This document shows, in pieces, positions 1 to 9,194 of a stretch of 64,000 nucleotides of DNA. The stretch spans positions 310,001 to 374,000 of the forward strand of contig NZ_BSQG01000004.1 of the NCBI RefSeq assembly GCF_030268225.1. Direction: 5' to 3'. The notes beneath the pieces are model-generated. The model ran no database searches. It was not told the DNA's origin and was given only the letters and a program-made list of their open reading frames with translations. Position numbers and translations under genes: made by a program. The stretch comes from Nocardiopsis ansamitocini (GTDB lineage: Bacteria; Actinomycetota; Actinomycetes; Streptosporangiales; Streptosporangiaceae). Positions within the stretch are counted from its first letter, which is position 1. Every line of letters begins with the position of its first letter.

Positions 1-2
1 AC

Positions 3-1001
3 GCCGGCGCCACCCACCTCCTGCGCGCCGCCCTGCACGAGGTGTCCACCGTCATCGTCGGACAGGACCGCATGGTCGAACGCACCCTCGTCGCCCTCAT
101 CGCCGGCGGCCACTGCCTCATCGAAGGCGTCCCCGGAATCGCCAAAACCCTCGCCGTGTCCACCCTGGCCACCGTCGTGGGCGGCACCTTCAACCGCATC
201 CAGTTCACCCCCGACCTCGTGCCCTCCGACATCATCGGCACCCGCGTCTACCACCCCTCCACCGAACAGTTCGACATCGAACTCGGCCCCGTCTTCGCCA
301 ACTTCGTCCTCGCCGACGAAATCAACCGCGCCCCCGCCAAAGTCCAGTCCGCGCTCCTGGAAGTCATGGCCGAACAACAGGTATCCCTGGGCGGCACCAC
401 CCACCCCCTGCCCGACCCCTTCATCGTCATCGCCACCCAAAACCCCGTCGAATCCGAAGGCGTCTACCCCCTCCCCGAAGCCCAGCGCGACCGCTTCCTC
501 ATGAAAGTCCTCGTCACCCACCCCCGCGCCCACGAGGAATTCGAGATCCTGCGCCGCATGAGCACCCGCCCCCCGACCCCCACCCAAATCCTGGACCCCC
601 TCACCCTCAGCGAACTCCAAACCGAGGCCCACACCGTCCAGGTCGACCAACTCGTCGCCGACTACATCGTGCGCCTGGTCATGGCCACCCGCGAACCAGC
701 CGAATACGGCATCCCCACCCTCACGCCCCTCATCGAGGTCGGGGCCAGCCCCCGCGCCACCCTGGGCCTCGTGTCGGCCGCCCGCGCCCTCGCCCTCATC
801 CGCGGCCGCACCTACGTCCTGCCCGACGACATCGCCGCCCTCGCCCACGACGTCATCGCCCACCGCCTCATCCTCACCTTCGACGCCCTCGCCCAGAACA
901 TCACCCCCACCAACGTCATCGACCAAATCCTGGCCGCCGTCCCCCCACCCCGCGTCATCTGGGACGAAACCACGCCGCCCCCCGCCACCGCCGCCCGATG
1001 A
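3..1001 (+). CDS. MoxR-family AAA+ ATPase (5' end outside window)
   Basis: The frame is open from base 3 and continues upstream of the window, so the N-terminus is missing. A GTG at 42 is internal to the family's usual N-terminal helix. Visible motifs are Walker A (GVPGIAKT), Walker B (LADEINRAP) and sensor 1 (ATQNPVES), followed by the MoxR lid domain. MoxR ATPases are chaperone-like and work with VWA proteins on surface or enzyme-complex maturation. The stop overlaps the start of the DUF58 gene by four bases, and a VWA gene follows, giving the classic MoxR-DUF58-VWA operon. The substrate is unknown. Confidence 0.93.
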   Translation, partial: AGATHLLRAALHEVSTVIVGQDRMVERTLVALIAGGHCLIEGVPGIAKTLAVSTLATVVGGTFNRIQFTPDLVPSDIIGTRVYHPSTEQFDIELGPVFANFVLADEINRAPAKVQSALLEVMAEQQVSLGGTTHPLPDPFIVIATQNPVESEGVYPLPEAQRDRFLMKVLVTHPRAHEEFEILRRMSTRPPTPTQILDPLTLSELQTEAHTVQVDQLVADYIVRLVMATREPAEYGIPTLTPLIEVGASPRATLGLVSAARALALIRGRTYVLPDDIAALAHDVIAHRLILTFDALAQNITPTNVIDQILAAVPPPRVIWDETTPPPATAAR

Positions 1002-1909
1002 CCGCCCCCCCGGCCCACGCCGCCCTGCGCCACCTCAGCCTCACCGTCACCCGACGCCTCGACGGCCTCCTGCACGGCCAACACCTGGGCCTGCGCGCCG
1101 GCCCCGGCAGCGAACCCGGCGACGCCCGCCTCTACCAGCCAGGCGAAGACGACGTACGCACCATGGACTGGGCCGTCACCGCCCGCACCACCCACCCCCA
1201 CGTACGCGACCCCATCGCCGACCGCGAACTCGCCACCTGGACCCTGCTCGACCTCTCACCCACCATGGACTTCGGCACCGCCCACGCCCAAAAACGCGAC
1301 GTCGCCATCAGCACCCTGGCAGCCGTCGCCCACCTCACCCACCACATCGGCGACCGCAACGGCACCCACGTCCTGCGCAACGGCCACCTCACCCGCTCAC
1401 CCGCAGCCACCAACCACAACGCCCACCTCGCCCACGCCCGCGCCCTCACCGCGCCCCTGCCCCCCGACCCCGGACACACCACCCTGGCCACCGCCCTCAC
1501 CGACCTGGCCCGCACCCGCCCCCGCCGCGGCCTGCGCGTCATCATCTCCGACTTCCTCGACACCCCCACCACGCCCCACACCCAACCGTCCTGGCAAACC
1601 CCCCTGCACCACCTCAGCGCCCGCCACCAGACACTCGCCATCGAAATCCTGGACCCGCGAGAACTCGACCTCCCCGCCATAGGATTAGTCACCATGAGTG
1701 ACCCCACAACCGGGCGCACCCGACACGTCCACCTCACCCCCGACCTCCAACACCGCTACGCCCACGCCGCCCGCCAACAACGCACCGCCATCCGCGACGC
1801 CATCCGCACCGCCGGCGCCACCCACCTCACCCTGCGCACCGACCGCGACTGGATCCTCGACATCGCCCGCCACGCCACCCTGCACCGCACCAGCCCCCAC
1901 CGCCGATAA
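998..1909 (+). CDS. DUF58 domain protein of MoxR operon
   Basis: A 303-residue soluble protein starting at the ATG of an ATGA overlap with moxR. The DUF58 signature is visible near residues 35-70 (PGEDDVRTMDWAVTAR), and a VWA-like strand with LDLSPTMDFG follows near residue 85. The C-terminal half continues the VWA-like fold. The family is known as a partner of MoxR ATPases and is often annotated as a VWA-containing or DUF58 protein. No signal peptide or membrane helix was seen. Its job is inferred from context: an adaptor between the ATPase and the downstream membrane VWA protein. Confidence 0.9.
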   Translation: MTAPPAHAALRHLSLTVTRRLDGLLHGQHLGLRAGPGSEPGDARLYQPGEDDVRTMDWAVTARTTHPHVRDPIADRELATWTLLDLSPTMDFGTAHAQKRDVAISTLAAVAHLTHHIGDRNGTHVLRNGHLTRSPAATNHNAHLAHARALTAPLPPDPGHTTLATALTDLARTRPRRGLRVIISDFLDTPTTPHTQPSWQTPLHHLSARHQTLAIEILDPRELDLPAIGLVTMSDPTTGRTRHVHLTPDLQHRYAHAARQQRTAIRDAIRTAGATHLTLRTDRDWILDIARHATLHRTSPHRR

Positions 1910-1936
1910 CCACCCGACCCGACAAGGACACCGACC

Positions 1937-2884
1937 GTGACCTTCCTGTCTCCCGAGCGCCTCTGGCTACTGCTGGCCGTCGCCGCCCTGGCCACGATCT
2001 ACGTCCTCGTCAACAACCGCCGCACCACCTACGCGCTGCGCTTCACCAACCTCGCCCTCCTCGACCAGATCGCCCCCCGCACCCCCGGCTGGCGCCGCCA
2101 CGTCTGCGCCGCACTGTTCCTCCTCACCACCGCCACCCTCGTCGCAGGCCTCGCCCAACCCGCCATGAGCGTCCAGGTCCCCCGCGAACGCGCCACCATC
2201 ATCGTCGCCATCGACGTCTCCCCCTCCATGGCCGCAACCGACGTCACCCCCGACCGCATCACCGCCGCCAAGGAATCCGCCCAGGGCTTCATCGACACCC
2301 TGCCCGCCCGCTTCAACGTCGGCCTCGTCGCGTTCTCCTCGACCGCGAGCGTCATCTCCTCACCCACCCACGACCACCAGGCCGTCGCCGACTCCGTCGT
2401 CGGACTCACCATCTCCCCCGGCACCGCCATCGGCGAAGGCGTCTTCGCATCCCTGCAAACCATCAACTCCTTCGACGAGGACGCCACCCTCGACCCGCCC
2501 CCCGCCGCCGTCATCCTGCTCTCCGACGGAGAAAACACCTCAGGACGCCCCGTCGCCACCGCCGCCCAACTCGCCAGCGACGCCAACGTGCCCGTCTCCA
2601 CCATCGCCTTCGGCACCGGCGCCTCCATCATCGAGATCGACGGCCAATACGTGCCCGCCAACATCGACAAAGCCGCACTCGAACGCCTCGCCGACACCAC
2701 CGGCGGCCACTTCTACGAAGCCGAATCCGGTGCCGAACTCCAAAACGTCTACGACGACATCGGCTCCTCGCTGGGAACCGAAACCGTCCACGAGGAAATC
2801 GTCACCCGCTTCGTCGCAGCAGCCCTGCTCCTGGCCCTCGCCACAGCCGCCGCATCCCTCACCTGGTTCCAGCGCCTGCCCTAA
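1937..2884 (+). CDS. Membrane VWA domain protein (BatA-like)
   Basis: 315 residues from a GTG start, 27 bases after the DUF58 gene, with AAGGA upstream. It has a hydrophobic helix at about residues 5-24, a second at about 55-77, a periplasmic-type VWA domain, and a C-terminal helix at about 288-306. The metal-ion-dependent adhesion site is intact: DVSPSMA, a Thr in SPGTAIGEG, and Asp in LLSDGEN. The two N-terminal helices, VWA domain and C-terminal helix match BatA/aerotolerance-type proteins. It completes the MoxR-DUF58-VWA set. The partner and process are not known from sequence. Confidence 0.9.
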   Translation: MTFLSPERLWLLLAVAALATIYVLVNNRRTTYALRFTNLALLDQIAPRTPGWRRHVCAALFLLTTATLVAGLAQPAMSVQVPRERATIIVAIDVSPSMAATDVTPDRITAAKESAQGFIDTLPARFNVGLVAFSSTASVISSPTHDHQAVADSVVGLTISPGTAIGEGVFASLQTINSFDEDATLDPPPAAVILLSDGENTSGRPVATAAQLASDANVPVSTIAFGTGASIIEIDGQYVPANIDKAALERLADTTGGHFYEAESGAELQNVYDDIGSSLGTETVHEEIVTRFVAAALLLALATAAASLTWFQRLP

Positions 2885-2977
2885 ACCACCAACAACCGCA
2901 GCCGGGCCACCCCCACCCCGCACCGCCCGCTACCGTGGTCCCGTTTGCCCTACTCACCACGCAGAAGCCAAGGAACC

Positions 2978-3709
2978 ATGCCTGAGCACACCGGCGCGCC
3001 GACCGCCATCCTCTTCGATCTCGATGACACCCTCATCGACGACCACGCCGCCTCCAGCAACGGACTGCGCGCCCTCATGCACCACCTCGGCCACCCCGAC
3101 TTCACCTCCGCCCGCCAACTCTGGGACGTCCAAACCGACCTCTCCTTCAACGCCTACCTCGCCGGACGCCTCACCCTCACCCAACAACGCCACGAACGCA
3201 TCCGCGCACTCGCCACCCACGCCGGCCACACCACCCTCAGCGACCACCACTGCGACGACCTCTACCAGCACTACCTCACCGCCCACCGCAACGCCTGGCG
3301 CGCCTTCGACGACACCGACACCACCCTCACCCAACTCGCCCAACGCGGCATCACCCTGGGCGTGGTCACCAACGGCACCCACGCCTTCCAACACGACAAA
3401 CTCACCGCCCTCAACCTCGCCCACCACTTCAGCGCCGTCGTCTGCTCCGACACCGCCGGCGCAGGCAAACCCGACCCCCGGATCTTCCACGCCGCCTGCA
3501 CCCAACTCAACACACCCCCCGACCAGACCTGGCACGTGGGCGACCAGCTCCGCGCCGACGCCCTGGGAGCACTCACCGCCGGCCTGCGCCCCGTCCTGTG
3601 CGACCGCCAATCCCGCAACCCCCACACCGACATCCCCACCATCACCGACCTCAACGGCCTCATCCCCCTGGTCGCCGACGCCGCCGCAGCCGCAGTGGGA
3701 CTGCTGTGA
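2978..3709 (+). CDS. HAD-superfamily hydrolase
   Basis: 243 residues from an ATG with AAGGAA upstream; an in-frame start at 2945 lacks a ribosome site. HAD motif I is LFDLDDTLID, motif II is VVTNG, motif III is the Lys in AGKPDPRIF, and motif IV is HVGDQLRADALG. The helical cap lies between motifs I and II (subclass IA). Such enzymes dephosphorylate small phosphorylated metabolites; the substrate cannot be read here. The stop overlaps the GTG of the Nudix gene, so the two are translationally coupled. Confidence 0.9.
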   Translation: MPEHTGAPTAILFDLDDTLIDDHAASSNGLRALMHHLGHPDFTSARQLWDVQTDLSFNAYLAGRLTLTQQRHERIRALATHAGHTTLSDHHCDDLYQHYLTAHRNAWRAFDDTDTTLTQLAQRGITLGVVTNGTHAFQHDKLTALNLAHHFSAVVCSDTAGAGKPDPRIFHAACTQLNTPPDQTWHVGDQLRADALGALTAGLRPVLCDRQSRNPHTDIPTITDLNGLIPLVADAAAAAVGLL

Positions 3710-4530
3710 ACCCCCACGAACACGAAGGCACCCCCGACCACCAACGACGCCCACGCCGCGTCACCGCCCACCTCCTGCACACCACCCCCCAAGGAACCGT
3801 CACCGCCGCCCACTCCGTACGCGTCAACTTCGCCGACGACCCCCAAGCGCTCCTGCGCGCCCACGCCGACCTCCCCCCCACCACCGCGATCACCCCCCTC
3901 GACACCCGCACCGAACTCGCCACCACCACCGACCCCGCGACCGGCGCCCGCCTGGCCATGCACATCGACCGGCTCTGCTACACCACCCCCACCCCCGCCG
4001 GCCCCGCCATCCCCCTGGACCAGGCCCTCACCCGCCTGCACCACGACCTGCCCGCCCGTGCCCTCACCGACCACGAACCCCCACGCCCCACCCTGGCGCT
4101 GCGCCGCTTCTGCGCCTACGGCCTCGTCACCGACCCCGCCGGACGCATCCTGCTCTCCCGCATCGCCCCCGGCTTCCCCGGCGCCGGGACATGGCACCTG
4201 CCCGGCGGCGGCACCGACCACGGCGAGGACACCCACACCGCCCTCACCCGCGAAATCACCGAAGAAACCGGACAGGACGCCACCCCCGGACGCCTCATCA
4301 CCATCACCCACCACCACCGCACCAACCAGACCGGCCCCGACGGCACCACCGGGGAGATCTACGCGGTGTGGGTATTCCTGAGCGCCTACGTCGCCCGCCC
4401 CTGCACCCCCCGCGTCACCGAAACCGCCGGCTCCACCGTCGACGCCTCCTGGTTCACCCCCCAAGAGCTGGCCGGCCTCACGCTCTCCACCACCGCACGC
4501 CAAGCCATCACCCAGCAGCACCGGTCCTGA
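3706..4530 (+). CDS. Nudix hydrolase with N-terminal extension
   Basis: 274 residues if translation starts at the GTG overlapping the HAD stop (GTGA). The Nudix box is complete near residues 170-192: G-x5-E-x7-REITEETG, read as GGGTDHGEDTH followed by ALTREITEETG. About 150 residues precede the Nudix fold and resemble no domain I can name. Nudix enzymes hydrolyse nucleoside-diphosphate-linked compounds, and pairing with a HAD phosphatase suggests sequential nucleotide or sugar-phosphate clean-up (inference). The start is chosen on the overlap; an upstream in-frame start at 3598 would lie inside the HAD gene. Confidence 0.85.
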   Translation: MNPHEHEGTPDHQRRPRRVTAHLLHTTPQGTVTAAHSVRVNFADDPQALLRAHADLPPTTAITPLDTRTELATTTDPATGARLAMHIDRLCYTTPTPAGPAIPLDQALTRLHHDLPARALTDHEPPRPTLALRRFCAYGLVTDPAGRILLSRIAPGFPGAGTWHLPGGGTDHGEDTHTALTREITEETGQDATPGRLITITHHHRTNQTGPDGTTGEIYAVWVFLSAYVARPCTPRVTETAGSTVDASWFTPQELAGLTLSTTARQAITQQHRS

Positions 4531-5328
4531 CCAGGCCCCGCACCACTGCCCGCTGCGTGCCCACGGCCGCGCGGGAAAACACTTCGCCCGGGCCCGCCAC
4601 CCACGCGGCCCCCGCCCCGCACGCCGTGCACACACCGGCCACCCCGCCCCGGCGCGCCCCTGCCCCGCAGGCGCGCTCAAGCCAGACGGCCGGCGCATTC
4701 GGGCAGAGAGCGCTCTTCGACCTTGTTGGCCTTGTCGGCGATGGGCGCAGCCGCCTCACCGTAGAACAGCGCAGCGCCCCGCGTGTCACCGAGCACTCCG
4801 AGGAGATGGGCGCCCACGACACGTTCCCGCTGCCGGATCAGCCAATATCGTCCAGGAGCACAAGCCCCCGATCGGACCCGTAGACGCGCGACCGCGACCA
4901 CCTGGATCAACCACACCGGCACGGTCGGAACCAGCCGTTACCAGCCGTTCCAGCCACACGTACAGGGCCGCGGACCCGGGGCCCTGAGCCATACGGTCGC
5001 CCCGGTCGGCATCGACCAGGACAACAGGCCCCACACGGGCCAGCTGCTGCATGACGGCTTCGGTCGTCCCGTAGACGTGCGCGACCACGACGACCACCCA
5101 GGCCACCCACCGCGCGCAGCGTGAGCACCGCTTGGGAAGTGACGCTCACGACAGGGTGGCAGCACAACAGCAGCAGGCCGAGACTGCCGTCGCTCCCCGA
5201 CGGAGACTGCGCCCGACGGGCCCCGCCCCCCAAGACCGGATCGGCCGTCGCGGCCCGCCCCTCGCCCCGGCCCCGGCCCTAGAACGAAAGCGGGTGCGCC
5301 GGCACCTGAAAACAGGAATGCGCCGCAC
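4531..5328. other. Intergenic region with possible decayed gene
   Basis: About 800 bases without a convincing intact gene. On the minus strand, a protein-like stretch at about 4960-5106 (including QQLARVGPVVLVDADRGDR) runs into another frame at about 4677-4900 (including GVLGDTRGAALFYGEAAAP). This looks like one old gene broken by a frameshift. I cannot name the family. An inverted repeat CGTGAGC/GCTCACG lies near 5116-5150. Confidence 0.3.
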
Positions 5329-6588
5329 TCAACCCGACAACCACCGCCGCGCCCCGTACCCGCACGCCCCGACCCCCAACGCCACCACCCCCAACAGCAC
5401 CGACTCCAACGGCAGGCAGAACGCCAACACCACACACCCCACCAAACCCACCACCGGAACAGCCAACAACGGCCGATCCTCCTGCGGTCCCAACCGCAAC
5501 GCCGACGCATTGGCCACCGCGTAATACACCAACACCCCAAACGACGAGAGCCCCACCGTGGTCCACACGTCACCCACCGCCACCACACCAAGAACCACCA
5601 CCGCCACCACACCAACCGCCAACCGAGGCGCCCCCGCCCCCAACCGACGCACCACCAGCGGCAGATTCCCGTCCGCCGCCATCTCCGACACCGTGCGCAC
5701 CACACCCGACAACAACGACACCAACGCCGCACCACACGCCAACGCCGCCCCCACCGCAACAACCGCACCCACCACACGCCCAGCACCCGCCGCGACCACC
5801 GCATCCGCCAACGGCACCACCGAATGCCCCACCGCACGCGGACCCAACACCGCCATCACCGACGCACCCACCGCCCCGTACAGCACCAACGCCGCACCCA
5901 AAGCGACCACCGCCGCACGTCCCACCACCCGGCCATCACGCGCCCGCGCCCCAAGCGCCGTGATGCGCGCATACCCCGCAAACGCGAAGAACACCATCCC
6001 CGCCGCCGCCAACACCCCCGACAACCCGTGCCAGCGCCCCTGCAACGCCAGATTCGACACATGCGCCGCACCACTGCCCCACGCGACCACCACCACCGCG
6101 ACCACCACCGCGACCACCACCACCAACAGCAGCCGCACCACCCACTCCGACAACCGCACCCCGACCACCACGGCCACCGCCGCAGCCACCACCAGCACCG
6201 CCCCCGCCACCCCCGGCGCCTGCGGCCACACATACACCCCGAACACCAGCGCCATCACCGCACACGACGCCATCTTCCCCACCACAAACGCCCACCCGGC
6301 CAAGAACCCCCACGCCTCACCCAAGCGCTCACGGCCATACACATACGTCCCGCCCGGCTCCGGGTGCCGCGCAGCCAACCGCGCCGACGACGAAGCGTTG
6401 CAGCACGCCACCACCCAGGCGATCACCAACGCCAACGGCAGCCACACCCCAGCCGTACGCGCAGCCGGAGCCCACACCACGAACACCCCGGCACCCACCA
6501 TCGCGGCCAGGCCCACCACCGTGGCACCACCGGTCCCCAGCGACCGCACCGGCCGACCCAACGCATCAAAAAGAGAAGACGTACTCAC
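5329..6588 (-). CDS. APC-family amino acid permease
   Basis: 419 residues from a GTG at 6588 (VSTSSLFDALG). It is hydrophobic throughout, with about 12 predicted membrane helices. The first helix carries GLAAMVGAGVFVVW, the conserved APC substrate-binding stretch, and GGTYVYGRERLGE with FLAGW follows helix 2, as in basic or neutral amino acid antiporters. The sense strand is rich in G-ending codons (GTG, GCG), unlike most neighbours, because the top strand is C-rich across this whole region. It likely imports or exchanges an amino acid or amine; the substrate is unknown. Confidence 0.88.
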   Translation of the reverse strand: MSTSSLFDALGRPVRSLGTGGATVVGLAAMVGAGVFVVWAPAARTAGVWLPLALVIAWVVACCNASSSARLAARHPEPGGTYVYGRERLGEAWGFLAGWAFVVGKMASCAVMALVFGVYVWPQAPGVAGAVLVVAAAVAVVVGVRLSEWVVRLLLVVVVAVVVAVVVVAWGSGAAHVSNLALQGRWHGLSGVLAAAGMVFFAFAGYARITALGARARDGRVVGRAAVVALGAALVLYGAVGASVMAVLGPRAVGHSVVPLADAVVAAGAGRVVGAVVAVGAALACGAALVSLLSGVVRTVSEMAADGNLPLVVRRLGAGAPRLAVGVVAVVVLGVVAVGDVWTTVGLSSFGVLVYYAVANASALRLGPQEDRPLLAVPVVGLVGCVVLAFCLPLESVLLGVVALGVGACGYGARRWLSG

Positions 6589-6778
6589 GGCGCGAGTGTG
6601 CCCGATGCGGATCACGTCCGCGTGAAGACCCCCCAACTCACCGACCAACCCCACCCCACACCACCAAAAAAGAGGGCCGCCCCAGACACCCCCGACCCCC
6701 GCGACAGCCGTGCTTGCCCTCCACCGACCAACCGGCAATATGCGCCGCGCAAGGCAGGAACACGAGCGCCCCGGCAAG

Positions 6779-7531
6779 TCAGCCCACACCAGCCCCCAGC
6801 GTGCGCCCCCCGTCCAACGTCAGCACCTGCCCCGTCACCCACGCCGCATCCCCCGACGCCAAGAACGCCACCGCCGCCGCCACATCCTCGGGCTCGCCCA
6901 ACCGACCCAACGGATACCCCGCCACCACCCCCTCCTCGTCAGCCAGCAACGCCTCCGCGAAACGCGTCCGCACCACCGCAGGCGCCACCGCGTTCACCCG
7001 CACCCCCGGCGCCAACTCATACGCCAACTGCTGCGTCAGATTGATCAGCGCGGCCTTGCTCACCCCATAAACCCCGATCCCCGGCGACGGATGCTGCCCG
7101 GCAAGCGACGCCACATTCACCACCGCACCCCCGTGCTCGGCCATCCACGCCCCGTACACCGCCCCCACCCACTGCGCCGCAACCGTCACGTTCACCTCAA
7201 AAATCTTGGCCATCGCCGCACCACCGGCCTCCAGCACCGGACCGAACACCGGATTGATCCCCGTGTTGTTCACCAACACGTCCACCCGGCCGAACTCCGC
7301 CAACGCCCGCCCGACCACCTCATCGCGATGCGCACCGTCCTGCGCCCGCCCCGCCACCCCCAACGCGACCCCCGCACCCCCCAACCCCGACACCGCCTCC
7401 GCCAACGGCCCCTCCGACCGCGCCGTCACCACCACCCGACCGCCCTCATCAACGATCCGACGCGCCACAGCCAGCCCGATCCCCCGGCTCGCACCCGTCA
7501 CAACCGCGACCCTGCCCGCAAAACGCCCCAC
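6779..7531 (-). CDS. SDR-family oxidoreductase
   Basis: 250 residues, the classical SDR length, from a GTG at 7531 with AAGGAG eight bases upstream. Cofactor motif VTGASRGIG, structural motif LVNNTGINP (NNAG variant), and catalytic YGVSK with upstream Ser in VASLAG are all present. C-terminal SGDAAWVTGQVLTLDGG matches FabG-like and glucose-dehydrogenase-like SDRs. It is monocistronic on the minus strand and divergent from the RsmC-like gene. The substrate is unknown. A palindrome consistent with a TetR-type operator lies about 55 bases upstream of the start. Confidence 0.9.
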   Translation of the reverse strand: MGRFAGRVAVVTGASRGIGLAVARRIVDEGGRVVVTARSEGPLAEAVSGLGGAGVALGVAGRAQDGAHRDEVVGRALAEFGRVDVLVNNTGINPVFGPVLEAGGAAMAKIFEVNVTVAAQWVGAVYGAWMAEHGGAVVNVASLAGQHPSPGIGVYGVSKAALINLTQQLAYELAPGVRVNAVAPAVVRTRFAEALLADEEGVVAGYPLGRLGEPEDVAAAVAFLASGDAAWVTGQVLTLDGGRTLGAGVG

Positions 7532-7584
7532 GACCGCTCCTTCGCCCACCCACGCCGACACCACCGAAACCAAACAATACCGAC

Positions 7585-7595
7585 CAGACGGTCTG
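7585..7595. promoter_or_regulatory. Palindrome in the SDR upstream region (possible TetR operator)
   Basis: CAGAC-G-GTCTG is a perfect palindrome, extended by ACCGAC on one side, about 55 bases upstream of the SDR start and 53 upstream of the RsmC-like gene. The form resembles operators of TetR repressors of acyl-CoA or SDR genes. No TetR gene is adjacent, so the regulator would act in trans. Confidence 0.35.
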
Positions 7596-7647
7596 CCAAT
7601 CGGAGCAACCCACCCCACCCACCCAAACCCTGGTAGCGTCACCCACC

Positions 7648-8286
7648 GTGACCTCGCACTACTTCAACCCCGACCCCGACACCCCCCACAAAACCGCCAC
7701 CATCGACCTCGTCCTCCCCGACCTCCACCTCACCCTCACCACCGACCGCGGCGTCTTCTCCCCCGACCGCATCGACCTCGGCACCCGCATCCTCCTCGAA
7801 ACCGCCCCACCACCCCCCCAACACGGCACCCTCCTCGACATCGGCTGCGGCTACGGCCCAATCGCCCTCACCATGGCCAAACGCGCCCCCGACGCCACCG
7901 TCCTCGGCCTCGACGTCAACAACCGCGCCCTCGCCCTCGCCCGCACCAACGCCACCGCCCACGCCCTCACCAACACCCGCTTCCGCCACATCACCCCCGA
8001 CGCAACCCCCACCCCCGACCAAGAACCCGACACCCCCCAACTCCTCACCGGGCCCTTCGCCGCCATCTGGTCCAACCCCCCCATCCGCGTCGGAAAACCC
8101 ATCCTCCACACCCTGCTCCGCACCTGGCTCGGCCGCCTCGCACCCGGCGCACACGCCCACCTCGTCGTCCACAAAAACCTCGGCGCCGACTCCCTCCAAC
8201 GCTGGCTCGACACCAACAACCACCCCGCCACCCGCATCGCCACCCGCGCCGGATATAGAATCCTGCGCACCACCAACAACACCTGA
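7648..8286 (+). CDS. RsmC/RlmG-like class I SAM methyltransferase
   Basis: 212 residues from a GTG. The SAM motif LLDIGCGYGPIAL, acidic motif II (VLGLDVN), and the N6/N2-guanine-type NPPI catalytic motif (WSNPPIRVGK) are visible. FSPDRIDLGTRILLE precedes motif I, as in RsmC-type small domains. It is shorter than E. coli RsmC because the N-terminal non-catalytic domain is absent, which is usual for actinobacterial members. Known relatives methylate guanine in rRNA. Followed by another RNA methyltransferase, so both may serve ribosome maturation. Confidence 0.85.
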   Translation: MTSHYFNPDPDTPHKTATIDLVLPDLHLTLTTDRGVFSPDRIDLGTRILLETAPPPPQHGTLLDIGCGYGPIALTMAKRAPDATVLGLDVNNRALALARTNATAHALTNTRFRHITPDATPTPDQEPDTPQLLTGPFAAIWSNPPIRVGKPILHTLLRTWLGRLAPGAHAHLVVHKNLGADSLQRWLDTNNHPATRIATRAGYRILRTTNNT

Positions 8287-8346
8287 CCTGCCGGTAAGCT
8301 CAACACCGACCGCCACCCAACCCCAGATACGAGGAACGCACACCAG

Positions 8347-8907
8347 GTGAGCACGCAACTGCGCCCCACCGACGTCAAACGACTCAACCGCCAATGGCGC
8401 AGGCGCACCAATGGCCGAATCAGCCTCATCGTCGAATCGGTCACCCAACCCTTCAACCTCGGCTCCATCCTGCGCACCAGCGCAACCCTGGGAGTCGACA
8501 CCATCTGGCTCACCGGCAACGCCATCACCCCCGACCACCCCCAAGTCGGCAAGACCGCACTCGGCACCGACGCCAAGGTCACCTGGGAAAAACTCGCCAC
8601 CACCGGCGAAGCCGTCACCGCAGCCCGCGCAGCCGGATACCGCATCGTCGCCATCGAACTCGCCCGCGACGCCCTGCCCCTGCACGACACCCCGCTCACC
8701 GGCGACATCTGCCTCGCCGTCGGCGCCGAGGACCACGGCTGCTCACCAGCCCTCCTCGCCGCTGCCGACGCAACCGCCTACATCCCCCAGATCGGCCGCG
8801 TGGGCTCCCTCAACGTCGCCACCGCGACCGCAATCGCCATCGCCGAAACCCGCCGACGCGAATGGGAAACCCTCCCCGCCACAGCGGACGACCCGGCCAT
8901 GCACTAA
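8347..8907 (+). CDS. TrmH/SpoU-family RNA 2'-O-methyltransferase
   Basis: 186 residues from a GTG. SPOUT motif 1 is visible in PFNLGSILRTSATLG, motif 2 in LAVGAEDHGCSP, and motif 3 in IPQIGRVGSLNVATATAIAIAE, which forms the knotted SAM site. The N-terminal Asn-Arg motif is conserved (NLGSILRT). It has the size of minimal TrmH/TrmL proteins. It methylates ribose in tRNA or rRNA; the exact site is not predictable. It lies 60 bases downstream of the RsmC-like gene. Confidence 0.9.
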   Translation: MSTQLRPTDVKRLNRQWRRRTNGRISLIVESVTQPFNLGSILRTSATLGVDTIWLTGNAITPDHPQVGKTALGTDAKVTWEKLATTGEAVTAARAAGYRIVAIELARDALPLHDTPLTGDICLAVGAEDHGCSPALLAAADATAYIPQIGRVGSLNVATATAIAIAETRRREWETLPATADDPAMH

Positions 8908-8977
8908 ACCCCGCCCCGCCCCTCCCGCCAGGCACAACGCCCGCGGGAGCCCCGGCGAACCCACATCATTGGGCAAA

Positions 8978-8994
8978 AACCCTCAACCAGGGTT
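8978..8994 (+). repeat. Hairpin between TrmH and CNNM genes
   Basis: AACCCT-CAACC-AGGGTT is a perfect 6-bp stem with a 5-base loop. It is followed not by a T-run but by GGATAAC. It sits 70 bases downstream of the TrmH-like gene and about 75 bases before the leader ORF. It may be a weak terminator or part of the CNNM leader transcript. Confidence 0.4.
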
Positions 8995-9068
8995 GGATAA
9001 CGCCCAACATGGGAACTTCTCAGCCTCAACGAGCGTATTTCCCTACACCCGAGACATGAGAGAGGACA

Positions 9069-9194
9069 ATGGACCCGTCCCGAAGTACGAGCAGCGTCCA
9101 CACCGGACGCTGTGCTTCCGACTTAGACGAACCTCCTTCACCAAGCAGCGTGCGCACCGAGCCTGACCGCTCCGAGGCGGTGCGTGCGTCATGA
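9069..9194 (+). CDS. Candidate 41-residue leader ORF upstream of CNNM genes
   Basis: An ATG with GAGAGG just upstream opens a 41-codon frame whose TGA overlaps the ATG of the next gene (ATGA at 9191). The peptide begins MDPSRS and has acidic/proline clusters DLDEPPSP and TEPDRSE. The family of the downstream gene is tied to magnesium, and the MgtL leader of enterobacterial mgtA uses an acidic-proline N-terminus to sense low Mg2+. A regulatory leader is therefore an attractive inference. A second small frame at 9057-9166 overlaps it in another phase with a weaker ribosome site. No homologue was checked. Confidence 0.45.
   Translation: MDPSRSTSSVHTGRCASDLDEPPSPSSVRTEPDRSEAVRAS

Noticed and set aside
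2730-4883. A 717-codon plus-strand frame over the HAD and Nudix genes
   Set aside because: Low-complexity Pro/Thr/Ser sequence produced by C-rich composition; the real genes lie in other frames.
9057-9166. Alternative 36-residue leader peptide MREDNGPVP...
   Set aside because: Weak ribosome site and no coupling to the CNNM start. The frame at 9069-9194 has both, though this one also has acidic and proline residues near its start.
8908-9190. M-box-type magnesium riboswitch before the CNNM genes
   Set aside because: No conserved M-box core sequence was found; only a 6-bp hairpin and the small frame.
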